The translations under genes were made by a program, and so were the position numbers. Positions 33,612-42,607 of a stretch of DNA of 64,000 bases are shown here, one piece after another. The stretch spans positions 1,054,001 through 1,118,000 of the forward strand of contig NZ_JAIWPJ010000001.1 of NCBI RefSeq assembly GCF_020515625.1. The letters are read 5' to 3'. Source of the stretch: Natrinema amylolyticum (GTDB taxonomy: Archaea > Halobacteriota > Halobacteria > Halobacteriales > Natrialbaceae). Under the pieces are notes generated by a model, which searched no databases, had not been told where the DNA came from, and saw nothing but the letters and a program-made list of their open reading frames with translations. How positions within the stretch are numbered: position 1 is the first letter of the stretch; every line of letters begins with the position of its first letter.

Positions 33612-34946
33612 ATGTCCGAACAACAATCCGATTCGTCCGTCGACGGGAGATCGAATTCGTCCGTCGAGTCGACGTACGACGACCACGTGATGCCGATCTG
33701 GAAATCGCTCGACATCCCCGTCGAGCGGGCCTCGGGGTGTACGCTCGAGGACTTCGAGGGCAACGAGTACCTCGATCTCTTCTCGGGGATCTCGGTGACG
33801 AACGTCGGGCACGGGAACGACGCCGTCGTCGACGCCGCGACCGAGCAACTCGAGGAGTTCGTCCACGGCTGTTCGTACGTCCATCCCAACGAGCCGGTCG
33901 CGGACCTCGCCGAACGGATCGCCGACGTGACGCCGGGCGATCTGCAGAAGAGCTTCTTCTGTAACTCCGGGACGGAGGCCGTCGAGGGGGCCGTCAAGCT
34001 CGCGCGGAAGTACACCGACTCGAAGGAAGTGATCGCACTCGAGATGGGATTCCACGGCCGCACCCTCGGCAGTCTGGCGCTGACGGGGAACAAGGCCTAC
34101 AAAGAGGGGATGGCCCCGACGCTCAACGACGTCGCCCACACCGCGCCGCCGTACGGCTACCGCTGTCCGCGCTGTGACGGCGATGAGTGCGACGCCAGTT
34201 GTGCCGACGAACTCGAGCGGATCATCGGCTCGCACACCAGCGGCGATCTCGCGGCGGTCGTCGTCGAACCGGTCATGGGCGAAGCGGGGATCATCGTCCC
34301 GCCGGAGGGGTGGCTCGAGCGGGTTCAGGAGATCGCCCACGACCACGACGCACTGCTCATCGCCGACGAAGTCCAGACCGGTTACGGTCGGACCGGCGAA
34401 CTGTTCGCGAGCAGCCACTTCGACGTCGAACCGGACATCCTGACACAGGCGAAGGGGATCGCGAACGGTCTGCCGCTCGGCGCGTTCACTGCCTCCGAAG
34501 AAATCGCGGACGCCTTCGAGTCCGGCGACCACCTCTCGACGTTCGGCGGCAACCCCGTCGCCTGCGCCGCCGCGCTGGCGACCATCGACGAACTGCAGGA
34601 CGGAATCGTCGACAACGCCCGCGAGCAGGGCCAGTGGCTCGAGACCGAACTCGCGGCGCTCGAGGACGAGTACGACGTCGTCGGACAGACGCGCGGACTC
34701 GGACTGATGTGGGGCGTCGAGCTCGTAGACCCGGGAACGACGGGGCCGCGGAACGTCGCACCGCGACCGGACAACGAGCTGGCGTCGGCCGTCAGCGACC
34801 ACCTCCGCGAGGAGTCCGACGTCGTGATCGGCGTCGGCGGCTACTACAAGAACGTCATGCGCTTCCAGCCGCCGCTGACCATCTCGCGCGAGCAACTCGA
34901 GTACGCCGTCGACGAGCTCCGGACGGCCCTCGAGACGGTCGCCTGA
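33612..34946 (+). CDS. Class III PLP-dependent aminotransferase with Cys-rich insertion
   Basis: 444 residues. FHGRTLGSLALTGN, the PLP aspartate region LLIADEVQTGYGRTG, and the catalytic Lys in TQAKGIANGLPLGAF are all intact. FCNSGTEAVEGAVKLAR is the substrate-binding region. The segment YRCPRCDGDECDASCAD carries four cysteines spaced C-x2-C-x4-C-x3-C, which would suit a metal ion. The substrate is not determined; ornithine, GABA or alanine-glyoxylate types are all possible. The adjacent permease and Lrp gene point to amino acid utilisation. Confidence 0.9.
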   Translation: MSEQQSDSSVDGRSNSSVESTYDDHVMPIWKSLDIPVERASGCTLEDFEGNEYLDLFSGISVTNVGHGNDAVVDAATEQLEEFVHGCSYVHPNEPVADLAERIADVTPGDLQKSFFCNSGTEAVEGAVKLARKYTDSKEVIALEMGFHGRTLGSLALTGNKAYKEGMAPTLNDVAHTAPPYGYRCPRCDGDECDASCADELERIIGSHTSGDLAAVVVEPVMGEAGIIVPPEGWLERVQEIAHDHDALLIADEVQTGYGRTGELFASSHFDVEPDILTQAKGIANGLPLGAFTASEEIADAFESGDHLSTFGGNPVACAAALATIDELQDGIVDNAREQGQWLETELAALEDEYDVVGQTRGLGLMWGVELVDPGTTGPRNVAPRPDNELASAVSDHLREESDVVIGVGGYYKNVMRFQPPLTISREQLEYAVDELRTALETVA

Positions 34947-35127
34947 GTCGTCGAGAGCGCCGGGGTAGCAGCGAACGCGGAGGGAATTTTGAGAGAGGCC
35001 GTGACGGTACGCCGACGCGGCGGCCGACCACCGGCCGATCGACGGCGCGGCAGGAGTCAGTTCGGGACGGTTCTCGAGCGAGACGTATCGCGGTTCGGGG
35101 ACGCTTTCTGTGGCTCCAGCGCGTGGC

Positions 35128-35325
35128 TCACCCGTCGGGATCGTCTTCGAACGAGACCGTCGACAGCGACCCGTCGACGGCGGTGAACTCAGTGCTCCCG
35201 CACCGACAGCCGTCCCGACTACCGATCGGACGGAGTTTCTCCTCGGCTAACTCGAGCGCTGCGTAGAGGGATCCACACTGCTCGCAGGCGGCTATCGTTC
35301 GTCGATTATCGTCGCTCTCGTCCAT
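35128..35325 (-). CDS. Small zinc-ribbon protein (CxxC...CxC)
   Basis: 65 residues. CEQCGSLYAALELAEEKLRP begins with a CxxC pair, and GCRCGSTEFTAVDG contains C-x-C, giving four cysteines for one zinc. The N-terminus is acidic. It is typical of the many haloarchaeal zinc microproteins. It stands alone between the aminotransferase and a 306-base gap, with no clear partner. Confidence 0.75.
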   Translation of the reverse strand: MDESDDNRRTIAACEQCGSLYAALELAEEKLRPIGSRDGCRCGSTEFTAVDGSLSTVSFEDDPDG

Positions 35326-35631
35326 CGTCGCGGTGGTACGTCGGGAAAGTGACTACAAGAATTCGCCGTGAGCACGAGAGCGACATCGAGAGTGTTACTA
35401 CGGCCGAAACAACAGCCGAGTATCGTCGGTCGACGCTCTCGGCGGCGACTCGAGCGATGGCCAGTATGCGGCTGCAGACGCGCCGAATAGGCCTCGGGAG
35501 CCGAAGCGAATCCGCCGTCTAAGGGCGGGAACAGAGCGCGAGAGCGGCGATACCGTAACCGGATTCGCGCGGGAGCGGGCCACGCGAGCGCCGGCCGACC
35601 GCTTTTCTGACGGCTGGTGATAGCTCCGGCC
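35326..35631. other. 306-base gap before the DUF5789 gene
   Basis: No gene, RNA signature or repeat is visible. Long frames on the minus strand here have non-host amino-acid composition and are shadows of high GC. The region must hold promoters for both flanking genes, but no clear TATA box is seen. Confidence 0.6.
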
Positions 35632-36018
35632 ATGAGCGACGACGGACCGAGCCGCGACCGGGTACAGGACCGTTCCGAACAGCGTAAGTCCGAGCGGGCC
35701 GACCACACCGAATCGATCCTCGAGGACGTCGAGCGCCACCTCGGTGAGATGGAGTATCCGATCACGAGCGAGGAGATCGCCTCGGAGTACGGCAACGAGC
35801 CGATCGACATGCCCAACGAGACGGAGTCGCTGGGGAGCGTCTTCGATCGACTGGCGGGCGAGCAGTACGAGTCGCCCGAAGAAGTCCGCGAAGCGGTCTA
35901 CGGCGAGATCACCGGCGAGGCCGGGAGCCCCAACGAGGCCAACGCCGAACGCGATCTCGACGAACTGGACGAGGAGAAACAGGGCTCGCTCAGTGAGAGC
36001 GGCGGCGGCACGTACTGA
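35632..36018 (+). CDS. DUF5789 family protein
   Basis: 128 residues, hydrophilic and acidic throughout. The core (TESILEDVERHLGEMEYPIT, SEEIASEYGNEPIDMPNETE, LGSVFDRLAGEQYESPEEVR) matches the conserved haloarchaeal DUF5789 family as I know it. The C-terminus is low-complexity (SLSESGGGTY). The function is unknown. ATG 35632 is preferred over GTG 35617. Confidence 0.82.
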   Translation: MSDDGPSRDRVQDRSEQRKSERADHTESILEDVERHLGEMEYPITSEEIASEYGNEPIDMPNETESLGSVFDRLAGEQYESPEEVREAVYGEITGEAGSPNEANAERDLDELDEEKQGSLSESGGGTY

Positions 36019-36125
36019 CCGCCGGGACAGCGACTCGTCGAACGCCGTTTCCCGCCCGAGCACCGTGCTGTCGGGCGGATTGCGATAGCAGAACGGATTT
36101 ACGTTCGGGTCACCTGTTTTCGCGT

Positions 36126-36737
36126 ATGGATTACGAATCGAGTCTCGACCGAGCGATGGAGGACGTCCCCGATATCGGGGGCGACGAACAGCGACTGCAG
36201 ATCCCCGACCCGCAGCCACAGAAAGACGGCGCGTTCACGCGAGTGACGAACCTCGACGAGATCGCCGGCGTCCTCTCGCGGGACACCGAACACCTCCACC
36301 GGTTCATCCAGCGCGAACTGGGGACCAGCGGCAAACTCGAGGACGGCCGCGGCCGATACAACGGGACCTTCTCGCAGACGGACCTCGACGCGGCGATCGA
36401 CGCCTACGTCGACGAGTACGTCCTCTGTTCGGAGTGTGGGCTGCCGGACACTCGTCTCGTCCGCGAGGATCGGACGCCGATGCTGCGCTGTGACGCCTGC
36501 GGTGCGTTCCGCCCGGTCACCAAGCGCTCGACCAGCAGCACGCAGCAACAACAGCAGGACGCCGTCGAGGAGGGCAACACCTACACGGTCGAGATCACCG
36601 GTACCGGCCGCAAGGGCGACGGCGTCGCCGAGAAGGGCAGCTACACGATCTTCGTCCCCGGCGCGGAGGAGGGCGACGTCGTGGACATCTACATCAAGAA
36701 CATCTCGGGCAACTTGGCGTTCGCCCGCCTCGACTGA
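36126..36737 (+). CDS. Translation initiation factor aIF2-beta fused to a TRAM domain
   Basis: 203 residues. The N-terminal part (1-75) is the aIF2-beta alpha-beta core, followed by the zinc ribbon CSECGLPDTRL and CDACGAFRP near residues 102-130. The C-terminal 65 residues (NTYTVEITGTGRKGDGVAEK, then YTIFVPGAEEGDVVDIYI) are a TRAM domain, an RNA-binding beta barrel. This combination is known in haloarchaea. It belongs to the aIF2 complex that brings initiator tRNA to the ribosome. It is followed by a convergent regulator. Confidence 0.94.
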   Translation: MDYESSLDRAMEDVPDIGGDEQRLQIPDPQPQKDGAFTRVTNLDEIAGVLSRDTEHLHRFIQRELGTSGKLEDGRGRYNGTFSQTDLDAAIDAYVDEYVLCSECGLPDTRLVREDRTPMLRCDACGAFRPVTKRSTSSTQQQQQDAVEEGNTYTVEITGTGRKGDGVAEKGSYTIFVPGAEEGDVVDIYIKNISGNLAFARLD

Positions 36738-36800
36738 CGCCGCGATTCGATTCGTTCGATTTTCTCGACGACCGCCGACGAACCGATAGCGCAGCGGCCG

Positions 36801-37310
36801 TCACCGCGCGGATTCGGGGATCGCGTCCGGCAGGCAGACGACCTTTTCGCGCCCGAGCCGGTAGCGGTCGATGACATCGCGCTCCTCTAAGTCCGAGAGG
36901 AGGCGGCTGAGCGTGGCGTGTGCCCAGCCGTAGCGGTCGGCGAACCGCCGCTGTTTGATCCGACCGCCGTGTTCGACGAGGACGGCGCGAACGTACTCCT
37001 CGGGCGTGACGCCGTACTCGAGGACATCGCTCCTGCTCGTGGGGCCGCTCTCGGGATCGACGATTCCGCTCGCGATCGAATGGTCGTCGTCCGATCCCGC
37101 CGACTCCTCGCCGGGAGGGCCGTCGTTCGGGGGATCCGCGGCGGCCTCGAGCCGTCCCGATCGCGCCGCGAACCGTCGCCGGTATCGAGTCGCCGATTCC
37201 GCGGCGCGTCGGGTCGCTCCCGCGGGGTCGACCGAGTCGAGACAGATCCGAACCGTCCGTTCGACGGCGGTCACGAGCCGGGAACCGATCGGTGTGCGTC
37301 GTCGATTCAT
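36801..37310 (-). CDS. Winged-helix DNA-binding protein with Arg-rich N-terminus
   Basis: 169 residues from ATG 37310; the frame could extend 18 codons upstream. The N-terminal 45 residues are basic with many Arg, the middle (50-100) is acidic and disordered, and residues 105-160 form a winged helix: PEEYVRAVLVEHGGRIKQRR, WAHATLSRLLSDLEERDVID and YRLGREKVVCLP. This layout is common for haloarchaeal MarR/DUF7343-like regulators. Its target is unknown. It is transcribed away from the cobalamin cluster, whose first gene starts 110 bases upstream. Confidence 0.82.
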   Translation of the reverse strand: MNRRRTPIGSRLVTAVERTVRICLDSVDPAGATRRAAESATRYRRRFAARSGRLEAAADPPNDGPPGEESAGSDDDHSIASGIVDPESGPTSRSDVLEYGVTPEEYVRAVLVEHGGRIKQRRFADRYGWAHATLSRLLSDLEERDVIDRYRLGREKVVCLPDAIPESAR

Positions 37311-37420
37311 CGTGTTTCCCGCTGGCGACCGTGTACTCAAAGCGGTATGCACAAAACCGTCCAAACAACCCCCGCCGGGATACCGCGAAATTAAAGTTAG
37401 GTTGTGCTAGTCACACTGGT

Positions 37421-38068
37421 GTGGGAGTATCGTTCGACCTCTTCGGAACGCTGGTGACCGCCGACCGCCCGGACGACCCGGCCGACGCCGTCGCGACGGA
37501 ACTCGCGAAGCGAGACGTCGCAGTCCCCGACGACTGGGCCGCGGCCTACGCGGAGCCACACGTCGACGCGCCCGAGGGCGCGGAGGTGCCGCTTCCAGCC
37601 CACGTCTCTCGCGCGCTCGCGAGTCGCGATGTGGACTACGAGCACAACGCCGCCAGGCGGGCCGTCGTCGCGGCGTTCGATCCGACCGTCGAGACCAGAC
37701 CGGGCGCGCTCGAGGCGGTCGACGCCGCTCGAGAGCGGGGGCCGGTCGCGATCTGTTCGAACTGCAGCGTCCCGGAGTTAGTCGGCCGCACGCTCGTCAG
37801 GTCCGACTTCGAGCGCGACGATTTCGACGCGATCGTCACGAGCGTCGGCTGTGGCTGGCGCAAACCCGCGCCCGAAATCTTCGACCAGACCGCCGACGAA
37901 CTCGGCGTCGCCGCCGCCGACCTCGTCCACGTCGGCGACGATCCGCGGACCGACGGCGGGATCGAGGCCGTCGGCGGCACGGCGCTGCTTCTCGAAGATC
38001 TCTCGCTCACGGACGTGCCGGCGCGACTGGCGGCGCTGACGCCGGACGAACACAGCAGTAATGACTGA
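37421..38068 (+). CDS. HAD-superfamily hydrolase at head of the cobalamin cluster
   Basis: 215 residues with GTG start 37421. The nucleophile motif is SFDLFGTLV, motif III contains WRKPAPEIF and motif IV is HVGDDPRTD. Haloarchaeal cobalamin clusters often begin with such a gene. It might dephosphorylate a cobamide precursor, such as the alpha-ribazole phosphate step for which no CobC is visible, but this is inference. A TATA-like GAAATTAAAG (37387-37396) lies about 29 bases before the GTG, so the message should be leaderless. Confidence 0.85.
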   Translation: MGVSFDLFGTLVTADRPDDPADAVATELAKRDVAVPDDWAAAYAEPHVDAPEGAEVPLPAHVSRALASRDVDYEHNAARRAVVAAFDPTVETRPGALEAVDAARERGPVAICSNCSVPELVGRTLVRSDFERDDFDAIVTSVGCGWRKPAPEIFDQTADELGVAAADLVHVGDDPRTDGGIEAVGGTALLLEDLSLTDVPARLAALTPDEHSSND

Positions 38069-38107
38069 GCGCCCCCATTCGGACGACAGTATGGAGGCGA
38101 AGGCGGC

Positions 38108-39163
38108 GTGTTAACGACGCTCGCGGTCGTCGGGCTGGCGTTCAGCCTCGATCTGTTGATCGGCGAACCGCCGACCGCGATCCATCCGGTGGCGTGGTTC
38201 GGTCGACTCGTCGGCGCGGTCGATCGGCCGTGGAGCGACGACGAGCGCCGCCAACGCCTCGCCGGGGTCGCGATCGCCGCGCTCGCCCCGCTCGTCCCCG
38301 CCGCGGTCGTCGGCGGAGTCGTCCTCGGAGCGACCGCGTTCGGACCGACGGCCGGCGGTATCGCCGCCGCGCTCGCCCTCTTTCTGACGACCAGTCTGCG
38401 CTCGCTGCTCGAGCTCACCGAGGACGTCATCGCAGCGACCGAGGGGGTCGTCGCGACGGGAGCGAGCGACGGCTCGGAAGGCGGTTCGTCGTCCGATGGC
38501 CTCGAGCGGGCCCGCGAGCGGGTCCGCGGGTTAGTCGGTCGAGACACCGCGACGCTCTCAGCCGGCGAACTTCGCAGCGCTGCCGTCGAGAGCGCGGCCG
38601 AGAACCTCGCGGACGGGCTGGTCGCGACGCTGGTGCCGTTCGCGGTGCTCGCGCCGATCTCGCTCCCGGCCGCGGCGGCCGCCGCCGCGTGGATCAAGGG
38701 CGTCAACACGCTGGACTCGATGTTGGGCTACCCCTCGAAACCGATCGGCACCGCGAGCGCGCGACTCGACGACCTCGTCATGTACCTGCCCGCCCGACTC
38801 GCGGCCGCGGCGATCGCCGTCGCCGCGGTCGATCCGTTCGCGATCGTGCGCGCCCGACAGTGGGCGCGCGCGCCGCCGTCGCCAAACTCCGGCTGGCCGA
38901 TGGCGACCCTCGCCTGCGCGCTCGGCGTTCGGCTCGAGAAGGCGGACGTCTACGTCCTCAATCCCGATGCCGAACTCCCGACGGTAGCCGACGGCGAGCG
39001 GGCCGTCACCGTCGTCGGCCGGGCGGCCGTCGTCTCGATCCTCGTCGCCATCGCGCTGGCGATCGCCGTTCCGGAGCTCGCGGGGGGCCTCGAGACGAAC
39101 TGGCAGTCGATGACGGCCTCGAGCGCGGGGTCGACCACGGGGGTGAGACCGAGATGGCTGTAA
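38108..39163 (+). CDS. cbiB: Adenosylcobinamide-phosphate synthase CbiB
   Basis: 351 residues with several transmembrane helices, GTG start. Family segments are DLLIGEPPTAIHPVAWFGRL at the N-terminus, ENLADGLVATLVPF and WIKGVNTLDSMLGY, which contain the conserved acidic and Lys residues of CbiB. It joins aminopropanol phosphate to adenosylcobyric acid. It starts 39 bases after the HAD gene and its stop overlaps the cobS start by 10 bases. Confidence 0.95.
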   Translation: MLTTLAVVGLAFSLDLLIGEPPTAIHPVAWFGRLVGAVDRPWSDDERRQRLAGVAIAALAPLVPAAVVGGVVLGATAFGPTAGGIAAALALFLTTSLRSLLELTEDVIAATEGVVATGASDGSEGGSSSDGLERARERVRGLVGRDTATLSAGELRSAAVESAAENLADGLVATLVPFAVLAPISLPAAAAAAAWIKGVNTLDSMLGYPSKPIGTASARLDDLVMYLPARLAAAAIAVAAVDPFAIVRARQWARAPPSPNSGWPMATLACALGVRLEKADVYVLNPDAELPTVADGERAVTVVGRAAVVSILVAIALAIAVPELAGGLETNWQSMTASSAGSTTGVRPRWL

Positions 39164-39918
39164 TAGGCCGCTGGATCGGTGCCGTTCGCGGCGCGCTCGG
39201 CTTCCTGACGCGGCTCCCGGTCGGCTACCGCGACGGCGACTGGGACGCGTTTCGATCGACGCCGGCGGCGTTTCCGGTCGTCGGCCTCGTCGCGGGTACG
39301 CTGGCGGCGATCCCGTTGCTCGCCGCCGGGACGCTCGCAGCGCCGACCGTTGCGCTTGGCTACCTGCTTTCGGTCTACGCCGTCACGGGAATTCACCACC
39401 TCGACGGAATCGCGGATCTCGGCGACGCGCTGGTCGTCCACGGCGACCTCGAGCGCCGCCGCGAGGTGCTGAAGGACACGACGACCGGCGTCGGCGCGCT
39501 GCTCGCGGTGGCGATCACCGTCGCCGCGCTGGCACTGGGCGGGCTCGGTCTGGCCGACCTCCCCGTCCTTGCGGCGGTCGGCGTCGCGGTGGGAGCCGAA
39601 GTCGGAGCGAAACTCGGGATGGCCGCGATGGCCTGCTTCGGGCGTGCCGCTTACGAGGGAACGGGCGAGCAGTTCACCGACGCGAGCACCGCCGGCTCGT
39701 TTCTCGTCCCCGCAGCGATCGCCCTCTCGGCGGCCGCGTTCGTCTGGCCCCACCCGGGCGCGGTCGCCCTTCCCGGTGCCGTCGCCGGAATCGGCCTCCC
39801 CTGGTACTGGGCGAACCGCTCTCTCGGGGGCATCAACGGCGACATCTTCGGCGCGGCCAACGAGATCGGCCGCGTCGCCGGCGTCCATCTGGGGGTGATC
39901 GCGTGGACGCTCTCGTGA
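39154..39918 (+). CDS. cobS: Adenosylcobinamide-GDP ribazoletransferase CobS
   Basis: 254 residues with about six transmembrane segments. LGFLTRLPVG at the N-terminus, the metal-binding HHLDGIADLGDALVVHGD and RRREVLKDTTTGVGA are diagnostic of CobS. It condenses adenosylcobinamide-GDP with alpha-ribazole (or its phosphate) at the membrane. ATG 39154 lies 10 bases inside the end of cbiB. The stop overlaps the cobY GTG start. Confidence 0.95.
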   Translation: MAVIGRWIGAVRGALGFLTRLPVGYRDGDWDAFRSTPAAFPVVGLVAGTLAAIPLLAAGTLAAPTVALGYLLSVYAVTGIHHLDGIADLGDALVVHGDLERRREVLKDTTTGVGALLAVAITVAALALGGLGLADLPVLAAVGVAVGAEVGAKLGMAAMACFGRAAYEGTGEQFTDASTAGSFLVPAAIALSAAAFVWPHPGAVALPGAVAGIGLPWYWANRSLGGINGDIFGAANEIGRVAGVHLGVIAWTLS

Positions 39919-40505
39919 TGTGCGGCGGAAAGGGCACCCGCCTCGAGAGCTCCCGGGAGAAGCCCCTGCACCCGATCGACGGGACCGCGATGGTCGACCG
40001 CGTCCTCGCGGCGCTCGAGGCGAGCCGGGTCGAGACGATCTCCGCCGCCGTCTCGCCAAACGCGCCGGCGACGCGAGCCCACCTCGAGGAGCGCGACGGC
40101 GTCGCGACGATCGAGACGGCCGGCGAGGGCTACGTGGCCGATCTGATGGCCGTCCTCGAGCCGCCCGAACTCGAACCCCCCGTCCTGACCGTCGCCGCCG
40201 ATCTGCCGCTCCTCGAGGGATCGGTCCTCGACCGAATCCTCGCGGTTCACGGCGACAGCGACGCCTCGCGGACCGTCTGTGTCCCCGCGGCGCTCAAGCG
40301 GCGACTCGGCGTCAGCATCGATTCGCGACTCGAGTCCGACGATCACCTCGCGCCGACCGGGGTCAACGTGGTCGGCACTACCGACGAATCCACGACGATG
40401 ACCGACGTACACTACGATCCACGACTGGCGGTGAACGTGAACCGACGCGAAGACGCCCGTATCGCGGCCGGCATGCTGCGGAACCGGTCCGCGGAGGATC
40501 GCTGA
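39903..40505 (+). CDS. cobY: GTP:adenosylcobinamide-phosphate guanylyltransferase CobY
   Basis: 200 residues with GTG start overlapping the end of cobS by 16 bases. The nucleotidyltransferase motif [20 protein letters not shown] matches archaeal Cob[13 protein letters not shown] carries the Asp metal ligand. It activates adenosylcobinamide-phosphate with GTP, replacing the bacterial CobU transferase function. It is the archaeal-specific enzyme, consistent with the host. Confidence 0.95.
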   Translation: MDALVMCGGKGTRLESSREKPLHPIDGTAMVDRVLAALEASRVETISAAVSPNAPATRAHLEERDGVATIETAGEGYVADLMAVLEPPELEPPVLTVAADLPLLEGSVLDRILAVHGDSDASRTVCVPAALKRRLGVSIDSRLESDDHLAPTGVNVVGTTDESTTMTDVHYDPRLAVNVNRREDARIAAGMLRNRSAEDR

Positions 40506-40506
40506 G

Positions 40507-41559
40507 ATGCGCGTCCTCCTCCCCGCCGGAACGACCGAGACCGCGCTGATCGACGGCATCAGCGCCGCCGGGGCCGCCCCGGAGCTGATGGAACACACGC
40601 CCTCTGCGGACGTCGAAATCCTCGAGTACGGGGAACCGGTCGCGTCGCCGGTGACGCCGGTGAGCCCGAACGGCTGTCCGACGCCGGCCGCCGTGACCCG
40701 TGCGGTCAGAGAGGTCGTCGACTTCGACGTCTCAGTGATCGATGCGGGACTCACCCAGTCGACGGCCGCGCCGACGGTCGACCTCGGCGGCGAACCCGGG
40801 GCCGACATTCGCGAAGCGGTCGCCGTGCCGGACGCGAACGCCGCCTTCGACCGCGCCTACGACTACGGCGCGAGCCTGCCGGACGAGCGGCTCGTGATCG
40901 GCGAGACGGTCCCCGGCGGGACGACGACTGCGCTCGGCGTCCTCACCGCGCTCGGCGAGCCGACTGGCGTCTCCTCGTCGCTCCCGGAGAACCCGATCGA
41001 ACGCAAACGGCGAGTCGTCGACGAGGCCCTGGCCGCGAGCGACCTCGAGCCGGGTGACTGCGAGGGCGAGCCGCTCGCGGCGATCGAGGCGGTCGGCGAT
41101 CCCGTCCAGCCGACGGTGGCCGGGATCGCGGCGGGCGCGCTCGAGTCCGGCACCGCGGTGACGCTCGCCGGCGGGACCCAGATGGTCGCGGTCGCCGCCG
41201 CGTTGCGCCACGCGGGAGTCGACGCGCCGCTGTCGATCGCGACCACGTCGTTCGTGGCCGACGAGCAGGGCGACCGGCTCGCGGACGCCTGCGACCGGTT
41301 CGACTGCGAGCTGACCGTCACCGACCCCGGCTTCGACGGGCGCGATCACGTCGCAATGGCCCGCTACTGCGCCGGCGAGGCCAAGGAGGGCGTCGGGATG
41401 GGCGGCGCGCTCTCGCTCGTTCCCGACGGCGAGATGGGCGCGGTCAGAGATCGGCTCGAGACGGTCTGTCGCCGGCTCGGAATCGACGCCGAGGGCGAAC
41501 CGAGCGCCGAGAGCGGCGAGGGAACCGGTGATCGAACGGAGGGCGGCCATGGATCCTGA
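40507..41559 (+). CDS. cobT: Archaeal CobT-like nicotinate phosphoribosyltransferase (UPF0284 family)
   Basis: 350 residues, starting one base after cob[20 protein letters not shown] and the [15 protein letters not shown] segment resemble the nicotinate-nucleotide-dimethylbenzimidazole transferase fold, and [20 protein letters not shown] near the C-terminus is typical of the archaeal TIGR00303 family. It probably makes the alpha-ribotide of the lower ligand. The substrate base is not certain. The C-terminus is acidic and overlaps the start of cobD. Confidence 0.88.
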   Translation: MRVLLPAGTTETALIDGISAAGAAPELMEHTPSADVEILEYGEPVASPVTPVSPNGCPTPAAVTRAVREVVDFDVSVIDAGLTQSTAAPTVDLGGEPGADIREAVAVPDANAAFDRAYDYGASLPDERLVIGETVPGGTTTALGVLTALGEPTGVSSSLPENPIERKRRVVDEALAASDLEPGDCEGEPLAAIEAVGDPVQPTVAGIAAGALESGTAVTLAGGTQMVAVAAALRHAGVDAPLSIATTSFVADEQGDRLADACDRFDCELTVTDPGFDGRDHVAMARYCAGEAKEGVGMGGALSLVPDGEMGAVRDRLETVCRRLGIDAEGEPSAESGEGTGDRTEGGHGS

Positions 41560-42607
41560 CGCGATCCGAGGTGGCGAGCGGGTGCCCCACGGCGGCGAGA
41601 CCGACCGCGACCTGCTCGACTTCTCGGCCAACACCAACCCCAGAACCCCCGAGGGCGTCGGCGACGTATACGCGGCCGCGCTCGAGGAGTCCCGGCGCTA
41701 CCCGGACGACGACTATCCGGACTTTCGCGCCGCCGCCGCCGACTTCGTCGGCTGCGATCCCGAGCGAGTGATTCCGACGCCGGGCGGACTCGCCGCGATC
41801 CGGCTCGCGATGGAAACCGCCCTCGAGCCGGGCGACGAAGCGCTCGTTCCGTATCCCAGCTTCGGGGAGTACGCCCGCGAGGTCGAGCTACAGGGGGCGA
41901 CGCCGCGGTTCGTGCGCTACGACGACCTGTGTGAACTCGGCCCCACCGTGCTCGAGCCGTGCGCGCTCGCCGTGTGCTGTACGCCGAACAACCCGACCGG
42001 GGACGCGATCGATCCGGACGCGCTCGAGTCGTTCGCCGCCCGCTGTGCGGACGCCGACACGACGCTGCTCGTCGACGAGGCGTTCCTGGGCTTCACCGAT
42101 CTCCAGTCGATGGCTGGGCTGGACCGCGAGAACGTCGTCGTCACGCGCTCGCTGACCAAACTGTTCGGGCTGCCGGGGCTCCGGGCTGGCTTCGCCGTCG
42201 CGACCGGCGAGCGGCGGGACGCGCTCGAGACGGCTCGCCGCGCGTGGTCGCTCGGGACGCCGGCCGCTCGGGTCGGGACACACTGCCTGCGACGGGACGA
42301 GTTCGTTCGCGAGACGCGCGCTCGCGTCGCCGGCGAGCGCGAGCGGATGCGCGAGGCGCTCGAGGAACGATTCGACGTCCACGAATCAGACGCGCCTTTC
42401 CTCCTCTGTGACGTCGGCGACCGCGACGTAGCGACGGTGATCGACGACGCGCGTGCGTCCGGCGTCGCCGTCCGCGACGCGACGACGTTCCGTGCGCTCG
42501 ACTCCCACGTCCGCGTCGCGGTCACGGATCGGACGGCCAACGACCGCCTGCTCGCCGCCCTGGGCGTCCGCAATCGCGAGGACGCCGATTCGGAAACGGA
42601 GTCATGA
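41549..42607 (+). CDS. cobD: Threonine-phosphate decarboxylase CobD (aminotransferase fold type I)
   Basis: 352 residues. [14 protein letters not shown] at the N-terminus is the CobD/HisC-type signature, [13 protein letters not shown] binds the PLP and substrate, [10 protein letters not shown] contains the conserved Asp, and [17 protein letters not shown] carries the PLP Lys. It makes aminopropanol phosphate for CbiB from threonine phosphate. ATG 41549 overlaps the cobT stop. HisC-like enzymes are similar; the operon position decides for CobD. Confidence 0.9.
   Translation: MDPDAIRGGERVPHGGETDRDLLDFSANTNPRTPEGVGDVYAAALEESRRYPDDDYPDFRAAAADFVGCDPERVIPTPGGLAAIRLAMETALEPGDEALVPYPSFGEYAREVELQGATPRFVRYDDLCELGPTVLEPCALAVCCTPNNPTGDAIDPDALESFAARCADADTTLLVDEAFLGFTDLQSMAGLDRENVVVTRSLTKLFGLPGLRAGFAVATGERRDALETARRAWSLGTPAARVGTHCLRRDEFVRETRARVAGERERMREALEERFDVHESDAPFLLCDVGDRDVATVIDDARASGVAVRDATTFRALDSHVRVAVTDRTANDRLLAALGVRNREDADSETES

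Noticed and set aside
33585-34895. 436-codon minus-strand frame opposite the aminotransferase gene
   Set aside because: It is the antisense shadow of a clear class III aminotransferase, with composition rich in Arg, Val and Leu and no family motif.
38194-39918. 574-codon plus-strand frame overlapping cbiB and cobS
   Set aside because: The CobS family starts at the ATG 39154; the upstream part is an Arg-rich shadow of cbiB.
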